Notes under the pieces: generated by a model | The model's input: the letters and a program-made list of their open reading frames with translations, nothing else | Database searches by the model: none | What the model was told of the DNA's origin: nothing | Part shown: in pieces, positions 12,339 through 20,415 of the stretch | Position numbering within the stretch: position 1 is the stretch's first letter | Layout: every line of letters starts with the position of its first letter | Translations under genes and position numbers: made by a program | Assembly: GCF_017309955.1 (NCBI RefSeq) | Contig: NZ_CP021247.1 | Coordinates: 3,435,001-3,499,000 of the forward strand | Reading direction: 5' to 3' | Source of the DNA: Novosphingobium sp. KA1 | Lineage (GTDB): Bacteria > Pseudomonadota > Alphaproteobacteria > Sphingomonadales > Sphingomonadaceae | DNA length: 64,000 nt

Positions 12339-12541
12339 CGCGAAAACCAGTCCTTGGCGGAAATGCCCAGCAGCAGCACCGCCCCCATCAGGCCGATGAA
12401 GAACAGCGCCGTCCAGGGCATGAAGCCGACCCGGTCGAGATCGCGGCGCTTCATACGGCGATGGTCGCCGATCCAGGCGACGGCAGCCACAAACGCGCAG
12501 ACAAGGCCCGCGATGGCCATGACAAGGTCGGTGTCGATCAT
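12335..12541 (-). CDS. Small two-segment membrane protein
   Basis: This 68-residue protein starts at ATG 12541 (MIDTDLVMAIAGLVCAF). It has two hydrophobic stretches, residues about 6-24 and 45-62, separated by a basic loop HRRMKRRDLDR, so it is probably a helical hairpin with both ends on the same side. The frame open further upstream is low in hydrophobicity and unlikely to be translated. Its stop overlaps the stop of the convergent argP by four bases. I recognise no family. Confidence 0.6.
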   Translation of the reverse strand: MIDTDLVMAIAGLVCAFVAAVAWIGDHRRMKRRDLDRVGFMPWTALFFIGLMGAVLLLGISAKDWFSR

Positions 12542-12606
12542 GGCGCAGCCCCTTGCCTCGTCGTGACAGGAAGATAAAGCCCTCCCTCGTGAACGCATCG
12601 CCCGCC

Positions 12607-13551
12607 ATGCCCGCCCGGACCGCCACGCCGTCACGCGATCGCCCGATGCTCGCCATCGGCTTGCGCCTGCTGGCGATGGTCATGCTCTCGACGATGTTCA
12701 TGCTGATCCGGCTGGCCGGGCAGAACGGCGTCTCGGCGCCGGAAATGGTGTTCTGGCGCCAGGCCATGGCGGTGCCGCTGATCGCCGGCTGGCTGCTCGC
12801 GACCGGGCGTATCGGCGTGCTCAAGACGCAGCGCCTGCGCAATCACGCGATGCGTGCGACCACCGGCACCGTGGGCCTCGTGTGCAACGTCACCGCCGCG
12901 ATGCTGCTGCCCCTGCCCGTGGGCACGACGCTGGGCTTCACCGCGCCGCTGTTTGCCGTGCTGATCACCGCGCTGGTGCTGCGCGAACATGTCGGGCCGT
13001 GGCGCTGGACGGCGGTGGTGCTGGGCTTCGTGGGCGTGCTGCTGATCACCCGGCCGGGCGAACAGGCGGTGCCGCTGGCCGGTCTTGCGGCAGGGCTTGG
13101 CGCCGGCGTGGTCGTCTCGATCGTCAGTTTCCAGATCCGCGACCTTGCCCGCACCGAGGCGCCGATCGCCTGCGTGTTCTGGTTCTCGTTCTTCGGCGCC
13201 CTGTTCGCCGCCGTGCTGCTGCCGTTCTACGGCCAGTTCCATGCGCCGCATGTCTGGGCGCTGCTGGTCGCGGTGGGGCTGGCGGGCACGCTGGCGCAAT
13301 TGCTGATCACCGCCGCCCTGCGCTACGGCGCGGTGGCGAGCGTGGTGGTGATGGATTACAGCGCCCTGATCTGGGCGACCCTCTACGAATTGACGATCTT
13401 CGGCGCCTTGCAACCCTCATCGATCTGGGCGGGCGCGCCGCTGATCATCCTGGCCGGGCTCATCATCACCTGGCGCGAACACACCCTGTCCAAGCGCATC
13501 GCCCCGACGTCCGCGCTCGACGAAGGCGCGACCGAAGAGATCGCCGCCTGA
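12607..13551 (+). CDS. EamA-domain (DMT superfamily) permease
   Basis: About 314 residues with ten membrane segments in two EamA repeats. The first half has SAPEMVFWRQAMAVPLIAGW and VGTTLGFTAPLFAVLITALV, and the loop EHVGPWRWTAVVLGFVGVLL is the usual end of repeat 1. The second half ends at LAGLIITWREH. Members of the family export metabolites or amino acids, and the substrate cannot be predicted. The start is uncertain: GTG at 12589 and ATG at 12607 are both in frame and neither has a close ribosome binding site. Confidence 0.85.
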   Translation: MPARTATPSRDRPMLAIGLRLLAMVMLSTMFMLIRLAGQNGVSAPEMVFWRQAMAVPLIAGWLLATGRIGVLKTQRLRNHAMRATTGTVGLVCNVTAAMLLPLPVGTTLGFTAPLFAVLITALVLREHVGPWRWTAVVLGFVGVLLITRPGEQAVPLAGLAAGLGAGVVVSIVSFQIRDLARTEAPIACVFWFSFFGALFAAVLLPFYGQFHAPHVWALLVAVGLAGTLAQLLITAALRYGAVASVVVMDYSALIWATLYELTIFGALQPSSIWAGAPLIILAGLIITWREHTLSKRIAPTSALDEGATEEIAA

Positions 13552-13562
13552 ATTTCCTCGAG

Positions 13563-13587
13563 GGAACCTGCTCCGCCATCACGCGTT
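13563..13587 (+). promoter_or_regulatory. EcfG-type general stress promoter (GGAAC-N16-CGTT)
   Basis: GGAAC at 13563-13567 and CGTT at 13584-13587 are separated by exactly 16 bases. This matches the consensus for the alphaproteobacterial general stress sigma factor EcfG. It lies about 50 bases before the first entericidin-like gene, a gene type often found in EcfG regulons. I found no second match in the window. Confidence 0.65.
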
Positions 13588-13637
13588 GCTCTGAGCGATC
13601 CCGGCCATGCGCCGGAAGAGCCTGAAAGGAACGCACT

Positions 13638-13772
13638 ATGGTCAGGAAAATCGTACTCGCCCTCGTGGCCGGCGGCATCGTGATGTCGGCCTCGGCCTGC
13701 AACACGGTCAAGGGCGCAGGCCGTGACATCGAATCGGTCGGCCAGGCCGGCGACGACGCGATCCACAAGTAA
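13638..13772 (+). CDS. Entericidin-like small lipoprotein (first of two)
   Basis: This 44-residue protein starts MVRKIVLALVAGGIVMSASA and has a lipobox ending at Cys21, CNTVKGAGRDIES. The CNTxxGxGxDxES pattern after the lipid-modified cysteine is the entericidin A/B signature. Entericidins are tiny membrane lipoproteins linked to stress and stationary phase, proposed as a toxin/antidote pair in enterobacteria. AAAGGA lies just upstream of the ATG at 13638. An EcfG-type promoter precedes it. Its TAA stop codon forms the first three bases of a 105-bp repeated element. Confidence 0.88.
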   Translation: MVRKIVLALVAGGIVMSASACNTVKGAGRDIESVGQAGDDAIHK

Positions 13773-13874
13773 TACCAACCTGCGTTGGGCTTGGCTCATT
13801 GCAGGTCGGCCGAGCCCGCGCGGCGCCTGAGCGTGCCAAGCTGCTGATGCGTCAGCATCACTGCAGCCTGGTAT
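13770..13874. repeat. 105-bp structured intergenic repeat, copy 1
   Basis: This stretch matches the reverse complement of 28307-28411 with no gaps and 18 differences in 105 positions. Its ends are inversely related (ATACCAACCTGC at the start, GCAGCCTGGTAT at the end). Inside are a hairpin GGGCTTGGC/GCCGAGCCC and a smaller one, TGATGC/GCATCA with loop GTCA. Base changes between the copies keep the first hairpin paired (TTGGC/GCCGA here, TTGAC/GTCAA in copy 2). The first three bases are the stop codon of the entericidin-like gene. It encodes no protein. Confidence 0.85.
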
Positions 13875-13978
13875 AATCCGGGCGGCAGCGCCTCTCCTCT
13901 TTCGCTATTCTTCGCCTTCGCCTAGCGGCAGAAGGTCCCGGCCAATCGTGGCCGCGGAGCAATAAGGGTAGCGAAAAG

Positions 13979-14107
13979 ATGGTGAGGAAGCTGGTCCTGG
14001 TTGCCGTGAGCACCGGTCTCGTGCTGGGCCTGGCTGCCTGCAACACCGTACGCGGTGTCGGGCAGGACCTGGAATCGGCGGCGAACTCGGTCGACCGCGC
14101 GATGTGA
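13979..14107 (+). CDS. Entericidin-like small lipoprotein (second of two)
   Basis: This 42-residue protein starts MVRKLVLVAVSTGLVLGLAA with Cys21 as the lipidation site, then CNTVRGVGQDLESAAN. It resembles the first entericidin-like gene 207 bases upstream and is probably a paralogue. It may be the antidote or toxin partner, but the sequence does not say which. The ATG at 13979 follows AAGGGTAGCG. No EcfG promoter is visible in front of this copy, which sits after the 105-bp repeat. A strong hairpin follows its stop. Confidence 0.82.
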   Translation: MVRKLVLVAVSTGLVLGLAACNTVRGVGQDLESAANSVDRAM

Positions 14108-14112
14108 GGAAC

Positions 14113-14142
14113 ACGGCCTGCCGGGTCATCCCGGCAGGCCGT
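14113..14142. terminator. Bidirectional hairpin terminator
   Basis: ACGGCCTGCCGGG at 14113-14125 pairs perfectly with 14130-14142 around the loop TCAT. It sits between the second entericidin-like gene and the convergent membrane-protein gene, so it can serve both. The T-run is short. Confidence 0.75.
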
Positions 14143-14151
14143 TCCCGTGTT

Positions 14152-14673
14152 TCAGCTGTCTGAGACGTGCGCCGCAACCATGGCGCGGGCGCGCTGCCAG
14201 AGCACCAGCCGGCTCACCAGCACCACGCCCAAGGCAAAGCCTAGCATCCCGTCGGTCACCAGCAAGGCGGTTGCCGCCGGATGCCCGGCCCCGATCGCCA
14301 TGCCGCCCGGCAGCACCAGCTTGCGCGCCATCACGACGCCGACGATCAGCATCAGCGCAAGCGGCGACTGGCGCACCATCACGCGGGCATCCTCGCCCTC
14401 ACCCTCGACATGAAGCCGCATCAGGCGTGAACGCTGCATGCCGATGGCGCCGCCGACCACGAAACCCGCAGCGAGGCTGGCCCACCCCAGCGGCGATGGC
14501 ATCATCGCGCTGAGCGCAAAGCAGACCACTGCCGTCACGATCAGCGGCATGATCCACAGGAGGGGGAGCCGGAGCGGGCGGGCCTTTTCCAGATTGCGGA
14601 AACGCCAGAGCATCACCGCGCCGAAAATCGCCAGCGGCACCCATGCCGCCATGCCGTTACCGGATCCCCCCAT
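14152..14673 (-). CDS. CcdC-like (DUF1453) membrane protein
   Basis: This 173-residue protein has about five membrane segments. The order of features fits the CcdC family: an N-terminal membrane segment followed by RFRNLEKARPLRLPLLWIMP, then a glycine-rich segment AAGFVVGGAIGMQRSRLMRLH. CcdC was named from its location next to cytochrome c maturation genes in Bacillus, but no function is firmly known. It lies downstream of gcvPB, 5 bases after the gcvPB stop in the same direction, so it may be read through from the glycine cleavage operon. Confidence 0.6.
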   Translation of the reverse strand: MGGSGNGMAAWVPLAIFGAVMLWRFRNLEKARPLRLPLLWIMPLIVTAVVCFALSAMMPSPLGWASLAAGFVVGGAIGMQRSRLMRLHVEGEGEDARVMVRQSPLALMLIVGVVMARKLVLPGGMAIGAGHPAATALLVTDGMLGFALGVVLVSRLVLWQRARAMVAAHVSDS

Positions 14674-14678
14674 ATGCC

Positions 14679-16280
14679 TCAGCTGCCTCCGAACTCGCTC
14701 AGCGCAGGCGTGCCCGGCTCACCCGGGGTGCCCTGCCATACCAGCACAGGCTTGCGCGCGGCGAGCGTTTCGTCAAGCCGGCGGCGCGGCGCGAAGTGCG
14801 GCGCGCTGTGCAGGCTCTGGTCGCCGTCCTTGGCGCGCTGGGCAAGGCTGCGCAGCGAAGCGATGAAGCGGTCGAGGCCCGCCTTGCTTTCGGTCTCGGT
14901 CGGCTCGACCAGCATCGCGCCCTTGACCACCAGCGGGAAGTAGACCGTCATCGGGTGGAAGCCCTCGTCGATCAGGCCCTTGGCGATGTCGAGCGTGGAG
15001 AAGCCCTCGGCGAGCCCGGCATCGCTGAACAGCGCCTCGTGCATGCACGGGCCGCTCTTGGCGAAAGGCGCCGGCAGCAGGTCCTCGCACGAACGCAGGA
15101 CGTAGTTGGCATTGAGCACCGCATCCTCGGCAACCTGACGCAGACCGTCCGCGCCGTGGCTGAGGATATAGGTCAGCGCGCGGGTGAACATGCCCATCTG
15201 GCCATGGAAGGCGACCATGCGGCCGAAGGCCTGATCGTGACCCTCGCCCCGGTTCTCTTCCTCGACGAGGTGGATGCGGCCATCGTCCCCGCGGCTGACG
15301 AAGGGCAGCGGCGCGAAGGGCGCCAGCGCTTCGGACAGCACGACCGGACCCGCACCGGGACCGCCGCCGCCGTGGGGCGTCGAGAAGGTCTTGTGCAGGT
15401 TGATGTGCATGGCATCGACGCCGAGGTCGCCCGGGCGCACCTTGCCGACGATGGCGTTGAAGTTCGCGCCGTCGCAGTAGACGTAGCCGCCGGCGGCGTG
15501 AACCGCGTCGCCAATCGCCTTCATCTCCGGCTCGAACAGGCCGCAGGTGTTGGGGTTGGTGATCATCACGCCGGCCACGTTGGGCCCGAGCTTCGCCTTG
15601 AGCGCCTCGACATCGACGCGGCCTTCCGGGGTCGCCGGGATCGACTGCACCTTGAAGCCCGCAAAAGCCGCGGTTGCCGGGTTGGTGCCGTGGGCACTTT
15701 CCGGCACCAGCACCACGTCGCGCTTCTCACCGCGCGCGTCGAGCGCGGCGCGGATGCAGAGCAACCCGCACAGCTCGCCGTGCGCGCCTGCCTTGGGGCT
15801 CATCGCCACCGAGGCCATGCCGGTGAGCGTGATCAGCCAGTCGGCCAGCTGCTCGATCACTTCCAGCGCGCCCTCGACCGTCTTCTGCGGCTGGAGCGGG
15901 TGAACGTCGGCAAAGCCCGGCAGGCGGGCCATCTTCTCGTTCAGGCGCGGGTTGTGCTTCATCGTGCACGAACCGAGCGGGAACGGCCCGAGGTCGATTG
16001 CATAGTTCTGGCGTGACAGGCGGGTGTAGTGGCGCACCGCTTCCGGCTCGGTGAGGCCCGGAAGCGCCGGGGCCGCCTTGCGCAGGAACTTCGCAAGACC
16101 CGAGGCAACGGGGCGCGTCGGGGTGTCGAGATCGACACCGCACTTGGCCGAGGAACCGAGTTCGAAGCTGAGCGCCTCTTCCAGCATCAGGCCATAGTCG
16201 CCCGAGGCGGTCTTGAAGACAGCGCCCTCACCGGCTTCGCCCATCTGGGGGCGCCAGCCGCTTGCGTTTACCGCGTTCAT
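14679..16280 (-). CDS. gcvPB: Glycine dehydrogenase (decarboxylating) subunit 2, P-protein C-terminal half
   Basis: This 533-residue protein is one of the two polypeptides of the split P-protein. It carries the pyridoxal phosphate lysine in [17 protein letters not shown], at about residue 295. It decarboxylates glycine and passes the aminomethyl group to the lipoyl arm of GcvH. The start ATG at 16278-16280 overlaps the gcvPA stop as ATGA, so the two halves are translationally coupled. [19 protein letters not shown] and [18 protein letters not shown] are clear family segments. Length is normal for the split form. Confidence 0.97.
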   Translation of the reverse strand: MNAVNASGWRPQMGEAGEGAVFKTASGDYGLMLEEALSFELGSSAKCGVDLDTPTRPVASGLAKFLRKAAPALPGLTEPEAVRHYTRLSRQNYAIDLGPFPLGSCTMKHNPRLNEKMARLPGFADVHPLQPQKTVEGALEVIEQLADWLITLTGMASVAMSPKAGAHGELCGLLCIRAALDARGEKRDVVLVPESAHGTNPATAAFAGFKVQSIPATPEGRVDVEALKAKLGPNVAGVMITNPNTCGLFEPEMKAIGDAVHAAGGYVYCDGANFNAIVGKVRPGDLGVDAMHINLHKTFSTPHGGGGPGAGPVVLSEALAPFAPLPFVSRGDDGRIHLVEEENRGEGHDQAFGRMVAFHGQMGMFTRALTYILSHGADGLRQVAEDAVLNANYVLRSCEDLLPAPFAKSGPCMHEALFSDAGLAEGFSTLDIAKGLIDEGFHPMTVYFPLVVKGAMLVEPTETESKAGLDRFIASLRSLAQRAKDGDQSLHSAPHFAPRRRLDETLAARKPVLVWQGTPGEPGTPALSEFGGS

Positions 16281-17635
16281 GCCAGCACTCCTTCAAGCTC
16301 ACGGGCAAAGGTTTCGATATCCTCGTCGGTCACGGTCTCGGTCGCCGTCACCAGCAGGCCGTTGTGCAGATCGCTGTCCTCGGGGAACAGGCGGCCGAGC
16401 GAGACGCCGCCCAGCACCTTGCGGTCGGCAAGGTCCCGCACGACTTCGCGGGCGTCACGCGGCAGCACCACGGTCGCCTCGTTGAAGTAGGCCTGGTTCA
16501 GCACCGTCACGCCCGGCACCTTGGCCAGACGCTCGATCAGGGCCTGCGCCTTGTCGTGGTTCACGGCGGCCAGCTGGGCCAGGCCCTCACCGCCCAGCAG
16601 GGTCAGGTGAATACTGAAAGCCAGCGCGCAAAGCCCTGAATTCGTGCAGATGTTGCTGGTCGCCTTCTCGCGGCGGATGTGCTGTTCGCGCGTGGAAAGC
16701 GTCAGCACGAAGCCGCGCTTGCCCTCGGCGTCCACGGTCTGGCCGCAGAGACGGCCCGGCATCTGGCGCACGAACTTTTCGCGGCAGCCGAACAGGCCCA
16801 GGTACGGACCGCCGAACTGCAGGCCGACGCCGATCGACTGGCCTTCGCCCACCACGATGTCAGCGCCCAGCGCGCCCGGCGCCTCGATCATGCCCAGCGC
16901 CACCGGCTCGGTGACCACGGCGATCAGCAGCGCGCCCTTGGCATGCGCGGCATCGGCAATCGCGGCGAGATCGGGAATGCGGCCCATCACGTCCGGGTAC
17001 TGGACGACGACGCAGGAGGTCTTGTCGTCAATCGCGGCGATCACGGCGGCATCATCGGCCTCGGCCACCAGTTCGGGCTTGAGGCTGACGATCTCGTCCT
17101 CGGTGAACTTGGCCATCGTGCGCACGACTTCGGCGTAGTGCGGGTGCAGACCGCTGGACAGCACGGCCCGGACCTTGCGGGTCACGCGGCTGGCCATCAG
17201 GATCGCTTCCCAGCACGCGGTCGAACCGTCGTACATCGAGGCATTGGCAATGTCGGTGCCGAACAGGCGCGCGACCTGCGTCTGGAACTCGAACAGCACC
17301 TGCAGCGTGCCCTGCGCGATTTCCGGCTGGTAGGGCGTGTAGGCGGTGAGGAACTCGCCGCGCTGGATCAGGTGATCGACCGAGGCCGGAACATGGTGGC
17401 GGTAGGCGCCCGCACCGATGAAGAACGGCGCCGTGCCGGCCGAGAGGTTCTTGGCCGCGAGGCTCGCCATGTGGCGCTCGACCGCCATTTCGCTGGCGTG
17501 GGCAGGCAGGCCTGCGATCGGGCCGGACAGGCGGGCTTCGGCGGGCACGTCGATGAAAAGATCATCGACACTGGCGGCGCCGATGACGCCGAGCATCTCG
17601 GCACGGTCGGCCGGAGTCAGGGGAAGGTAGCGCAT
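16277..17635 (-). CDS. gcvPA: Glycine dehydrogenase (decarboxylating) subunit 1, P-protein N-terminal half
   Basis: This 452-residue protein is the N-terminal half of the split P-protein. [19 protein letters not shown] is the usual start. [18 protein letters not shown] and [19 protein letters not shown] are conserved in the family, and [19 protein letters not shown] lies near the C-terminal third. This half lacks the PLP lysine and forms a dimer of heterodimers with gcvPB. It lies 187 bases downstream of gcvH, after a spacer with hairpins, and shares the ATGA overlap with gcvPB. Confidence 0.97.
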   Translation of the reverse strand: MRYLPLTPADRAEMLGVIGAASVDDLFIDVPAEARLSGPIAGLPAHASEMAVERHMASLAAKNLSAGTAPFFIGAGAYRHHVPASVDHLIQRGEFLTAYTPYQPEIAQGTLQVLFEFQTQVARLFGTDIANASMYDGSTACWEAILMASRVTRKVRAVLSSGLHPHYAEVVRTMAKFTEDEIVSLKPELVAEADDAAVIAAIDDKTSCVVVQYPDVMGRIPDLAAIADAAHAKGALLIAVVTEPVALGMIEAPGALGADIVVGEGQSIGVGLQFGGPYLGLFGCREKFVRQMPGRLCGQTVDAEGKRGFVLTLSTREQHIRREKATSNICTNSGLCALAFSIHLTLLGGEGLAQLAAVNHDKAQALIERLAKVPGVTVLNQAYFNEATVVLPRDAREVVRDLADRKVLGGVSLGRLFPEDSDLHNGLLVTATETVTDEDIETFARELEGVLA

Positions 17636-17730
17636 GGGGTTTCCTGGTCAGAAATCTCGAGGATCCTCACCTGCAAGGAGAGGTGCCTGAGGAAAGGCGG
17701 AGCCCGGAGGGCTGACGGAGGGGCAAGCTG

Positions 17731-17812
17731 CCCGCGGCGTGGAACCACGCCGCGGGCCGGAATACCCCTCCACCACCGCTTGGCGGCGGTGCCCCTCCCC
17801 CTCAGGGGGAGG
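17731..17812. other. Hairpin-rich spacer between gcvH and gcvPA
   Basis: The 186-base gap between the two gcv genes holds two perfect hairpins. CCCGCGGCGTGG at 17731-17742 pairs with 17745-17756 with a 2-base loop. CCTCCCCC at 17794-17801 pairs with 17805-17812 with loop TCA, 10 bases after the gcvH stop. No T-run follows on the minus strand, so they may weaken rather than stop transcription, or stabilise the gcvT-gcvH end of the message. Confidence 0.5.
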
Positions 17813-17821
17813 ATCGAAGGC

Positions 17822-18193
17822 TCAGAGGCTTTCGACATAGTCCTTGTAAGCCGCTTCATCCATGAGCGCTTCCAGTTCGGAAGCGTCCGACAGGGTGATG
17901 CGGAACAGCCAGCCGCCGACTTCGGCGTCGGTGTTCACCAGTTCGGGCTGATCGGCCAGAACTTCGTTGGCTTCGGCGATGGTGCCGGAAACCGGGGTGT
18001 AGACGTCCGAAGCGGCCTTCACCGAATCGACGACGGCAACCGAATCGCCCTTTTCGAACGTCGCGCCTTCGGCGGGCAGGTCGACAAAGGTGATGTCGCC
18101 CAGCTGGCCCTGTGCGTAGTCGGTGATGCCCACGGTGCCGAGGTCACCCTCGATTTCGATCCACTCGTGTTCCTGCGAGAAATAACGGGTCAT
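17822..18193 (-). CDS. gcvH: Glycine cleavage system H protein
   Basis: This 123-residue carrier has the lipoyl-lysine motif [14 protein letters not shown], with the modified Lys59. It shuttles the aminomethyl group from the P-protein to the T-protein. The start [17 protein letters not shown] is the standard one. It follows gcvT by 11 bases (gcvT stop at 18205), so the two are one operon. Length and motif are normal. Confidence 0.98.
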   Translation of the reverse strand: MTRYFSQEHEWIEIEGDLGTVGITDYAQGQLGDITFVDLPAEGATFEKGDSVAVVDSVKAASDVYTPVSGTIAEANEVLADQPELVNTDAEVGGWLFRITLSDASELEALMDEAAYKDYVESL

Positions 18194-18204
18194 GGGAGAG
18201 TTCC

Positions 18205-19338
18205 TCAGCGGTGATAGCGATTGGGGACAAAGGGCATGGCTGCGACGGTGGCGCCCAGCTTCTTGCCCCGGATGTCGATGGAAAGGGCCGTGCCGTCCGC
18301 GGCAAGCGCCGCGTCGACATAGGCCATGGCAATGGGATGCTGGAGCGAAGGCGAGAAACCGCCTGAAGTGACGACGCCAACCTCCTGTTCACCATGGAAA
18401 ACCTTGGCGCCTTCGCGCGCGGCCTGACGGCCTTCGAGCGTGAGGCCGATGCGCTTCTGGGCCGTGCCCTCGGCAAAGTCGCGCTGGACACGCGCCGCGC
18501 CGGGGAAACCGCCTTCGAGGCGGCGGCGCTTGTTCACGCCGAAAGCAAGACCGGCTTCGACCGGGCCGCGCTCGGGGTCCATGTCGTGGCCATAGAGCGG
18601 CAGGCCGGCTTCAAGACGCAGCGAATCGCGCGCGCCAAGGCCGATCGGCTTCACTTCAGCCTGGGCCAGCAGCAGGTCCGCCACCTCGGCAGCGGCATCG
18701 CCGGGAATCGAGATCTCGAAACCGTCCTCGCCGGTATAGCCCGAGCGGCTGATCCAGGCCTCGACGCCGCCCAGCGTGAAGCGCCCGCTCTTCATGAAGG
18801 TGAGCGCGGCAACGCCCGGCGCCACGCGCTCCAGCGCATCGACCGCCTTGGGCCCCTGCAGCGCCAGCAGCGCGCGGTCATCGAGGTGGTTGAGCGTCAC
18901 GTCCTCGGGCAGCAGTTCGTGGAAGACGGCGATGTCGTCCCACTTGGTCGCGCCGTTGACGACAACGTAGAAGCCGTCTTCCTGGCGGGTGACCATGAGA
19001 TCGTCGAGCACGCCGCCGTTCTCGTCGAGCAGCAGCGAATAGCGCACCGAGGCGAGCTTGAGGGTCGAAAGATCGATCGGCAGCGCCGCTTCGAGCGCGG
19101 CGTCGACACCCTCGCCGGAAATGAACAGCTGGCCCATGTGGCTGACGTCGAACAGCCCGGCGCTCTCACGCGTCCACAGGTGCTCGGCCATGATCCCTTC
19201 GTACTGGACGGGCATCATGTAACCGGCGAATTCGACCATGCGGCCGCCGTGATCGCGGTGCCAGCCATCCAGCGGCAACAGCATCGGCGCCAGTTCTTCG
19301 GGTTCCTGATCGGAATCGGAAATCGGGTATTCGCTCAA
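18205..19338 (-). CDS. gcvT: Glycine cleavage system T protein (aminomethyltransferase)
   Basis: About 377 residues from TTG at 19338, just after GGAG (7-base spacing). The longer frame from 19389 would place the start inside the riboswitch. The family signature starts [20 protein letters not shown], followed by FDVSHMGQ and [12 protein letters not shown]. It transfers the methylene group to tetrahydrofolate. It is first gene after the glycine riboswitch, so its translation or transcription should respond to glycine. No other plausible ATG exists: the nearest is followed at once by a stop. Confidence 0.95.
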   Translation of the reverse strand: MSEYPISDSDQEPEELAPMLLPLDGWHRDHGGRMVEFAGYMMPVQYEGIMAEHLWTRESAGLFDVSHMGQLFISGEGVDAALEAALPIDLSTLKLASVRYSLLLDENGGVLDDLMVTRQEDGFYVVVNGATKWDDIAVFHELLPEDVTLNHLDDRALLALQGPKAVDALERVAPGVAALTFMKSGRFTLGGVEAWISRSGYTGEDGFEISIPGDAAAEVADLLLAQAEVKPIGLGARDSLRLEAGLPLYGHDMDPERGPVEAGLAFGVNKRRRLEGGFPGAARVQRDFAEGTAQKRIGLTLEGRQAAREGAKVFHGEQEVGVVTSGGFSPSLQHPIAMAYVDAALAADGTALSIDIRGKKLGATVAAMPFVPNRYHR

Positions 19339-19372
19339 GACATGACTCCGCACAGTTCGGCACACCATTCCA

Positions 19373-19610
19373 GGTGCCCCCTCTGTCACGGAAACCTGAG
19401 AGCTTCCCTTGGCGCGCCCATGACAGGCAGGCCAAAGTTACACCGTCGGCGGCCTCATTCCAAAGGAATGAGACACTTTCCAGAGTCTCGCTATCGACGC
19501 TGCGCGGTCCTTTTGCCTGAGAGATTCCGGGGCGGTTGCTCCTTCGGCGCCCACTTCATCCCAAATGCGGCCTAGGCCGCACATGCGAATCGGCAGGTCT
19601 CTCCCGCGCT
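19373..19610 (-). promoter_or_regulatory. Tandem glycine riboswitch upstream of gcvT
   Basis: Read on the minus strand, the first aptamer starts at about 19610 with GCGGGAGAGACC and contains GGCGCCGAAGGAGCAACC, then GGAATCTCTCAGGCAAAAGG. The second starts near 19493 with GCGAGACTCTGGAAAG and ends with AAGGGAAGCTCTCAGG followed by TGACAGAGGGGG near 19375. These are the conserved sequences of the two glycine aptamers. The element ends about 35 bases before the gcvT start, so a translational or transcriptional switch acting on gcvT is expected. The boundaries are approximate. Confidence 0.92.
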
Positions 19611-19722
19611 GTCAGCGATGCCTTGTCCCTTGGGTGACCGGTGCGTTTGTGTCAACGCCGCTTGCGCTGCAGTGCCGCACAATTTCGCGCAAGGCGCCGC
19701 CGCAACCCCCGGCCCGTCCCAC
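19611..19722. other. Spacer upstream of the glycine riboswitch
   Basis: This stretch should hold the promoter of the gcv operon on the minus strand. It is also the 3' side of the next gene, whose stop is at 19723. I see no convincing promoter boxes or hairpins. Confidence 0.3.
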
Positions 19723-20415
19723 CTATCTTTGCGCCCGGCCCAGCACGCGCATCATCGCTGCGTGCTCGTGAATGAAGCGGCCGCGCGTCTTCTCGGCGCT
19801 CAGCGCGAGGATCACCTCGGTAAGGCGGCGTACCGTGATCGAGCGGAATTTCGAGAACCGGCCATGCAGCACGGTGGCATCCGCGAGCGGGTTCAAGACT
19901 TGCGCCAGGCTTTCCAGCGGGCGGCTCTCGCGGCGCGGGCCGCGCAGCAGACCGGGGCGCAGGATGTCGAGGCGGCGGAAACCCAGCTTGTGGACAGCAT
20001 CCTCGACGTCGCCCTTGGTGCGCAAGTAGAGGTTGCCGCTCGCCCGGTCGGCGCCGACCGAGGAGACGAGGATGAAATGCGCGATCCCGGCGGCGCGGGC
20101 GGCATGCGCCACCTCCAGCACGAGGTCGTGATCGACCGCCCGGAACGCCTCGTCACTGCCCGCCGCCTTGCGCGTGGTGCCGAGCGCGCAGACCAGCACC
20201 TCGGCCCGGGCGGCGGCGATGAGCGCAGGCCACTGGTCGCTATCGCCCACCAGCACTTCCATTCGCGCACCTTCCGGCAAGGGCACCTCGCGCCGGGCAA
20301 CACCGACCACACGCACATCGGCGCGCGCGACGCTGCCGGCGATCACCGCCTGCCCGACCAGCCCGCTCGCCCCGACGAGGCAAAGCCGCCGTACAGGCGT
20401 TGCGGCTTCAGACAT
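19723..20415 (-). CDS. NAD(P)H-binding Rossmann-fold oxidoreductase (TIP30-like)
   Basis: This 230-residue protein starts with a Rossmann motif, VRRLCLVGASGLVGQAVI, typical of the atypical short-chain dehydrogenases of the NAD(P)-binding type (HTATIP2/TIP30 and YtfG-like). The segment LVSSVGADRASGNLYLRTKGDVE has the conserved Ser-Ser and a Tyr-Lys-like pattern (YLRTK). The substrate is unknown. The start at 20415 overlaps the dgt stop at 20408, so dgt and this gene are probably one unit. Confidence 0.75.
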   Translation of the reverse strand: MSEAATPVRRLCLVGASGLVGQAVIAGSVARADVRVVGVARREVPLPEGARMEVLVGDSDQWPALIAAARAEVLVCALGTTRKAAGSDEAFRAVDHDLVLEVAHAARAAGIAHFILVSSVGADRASGNLYLRTKGDVEDAVHKLGFRRLDILRPGLLRGPRRESRPLESLAQVLNPLADATVLHGRFSKFRSITVRRLTEVILALSAEKTRGRFIHEHAAMMRVLGRAQR

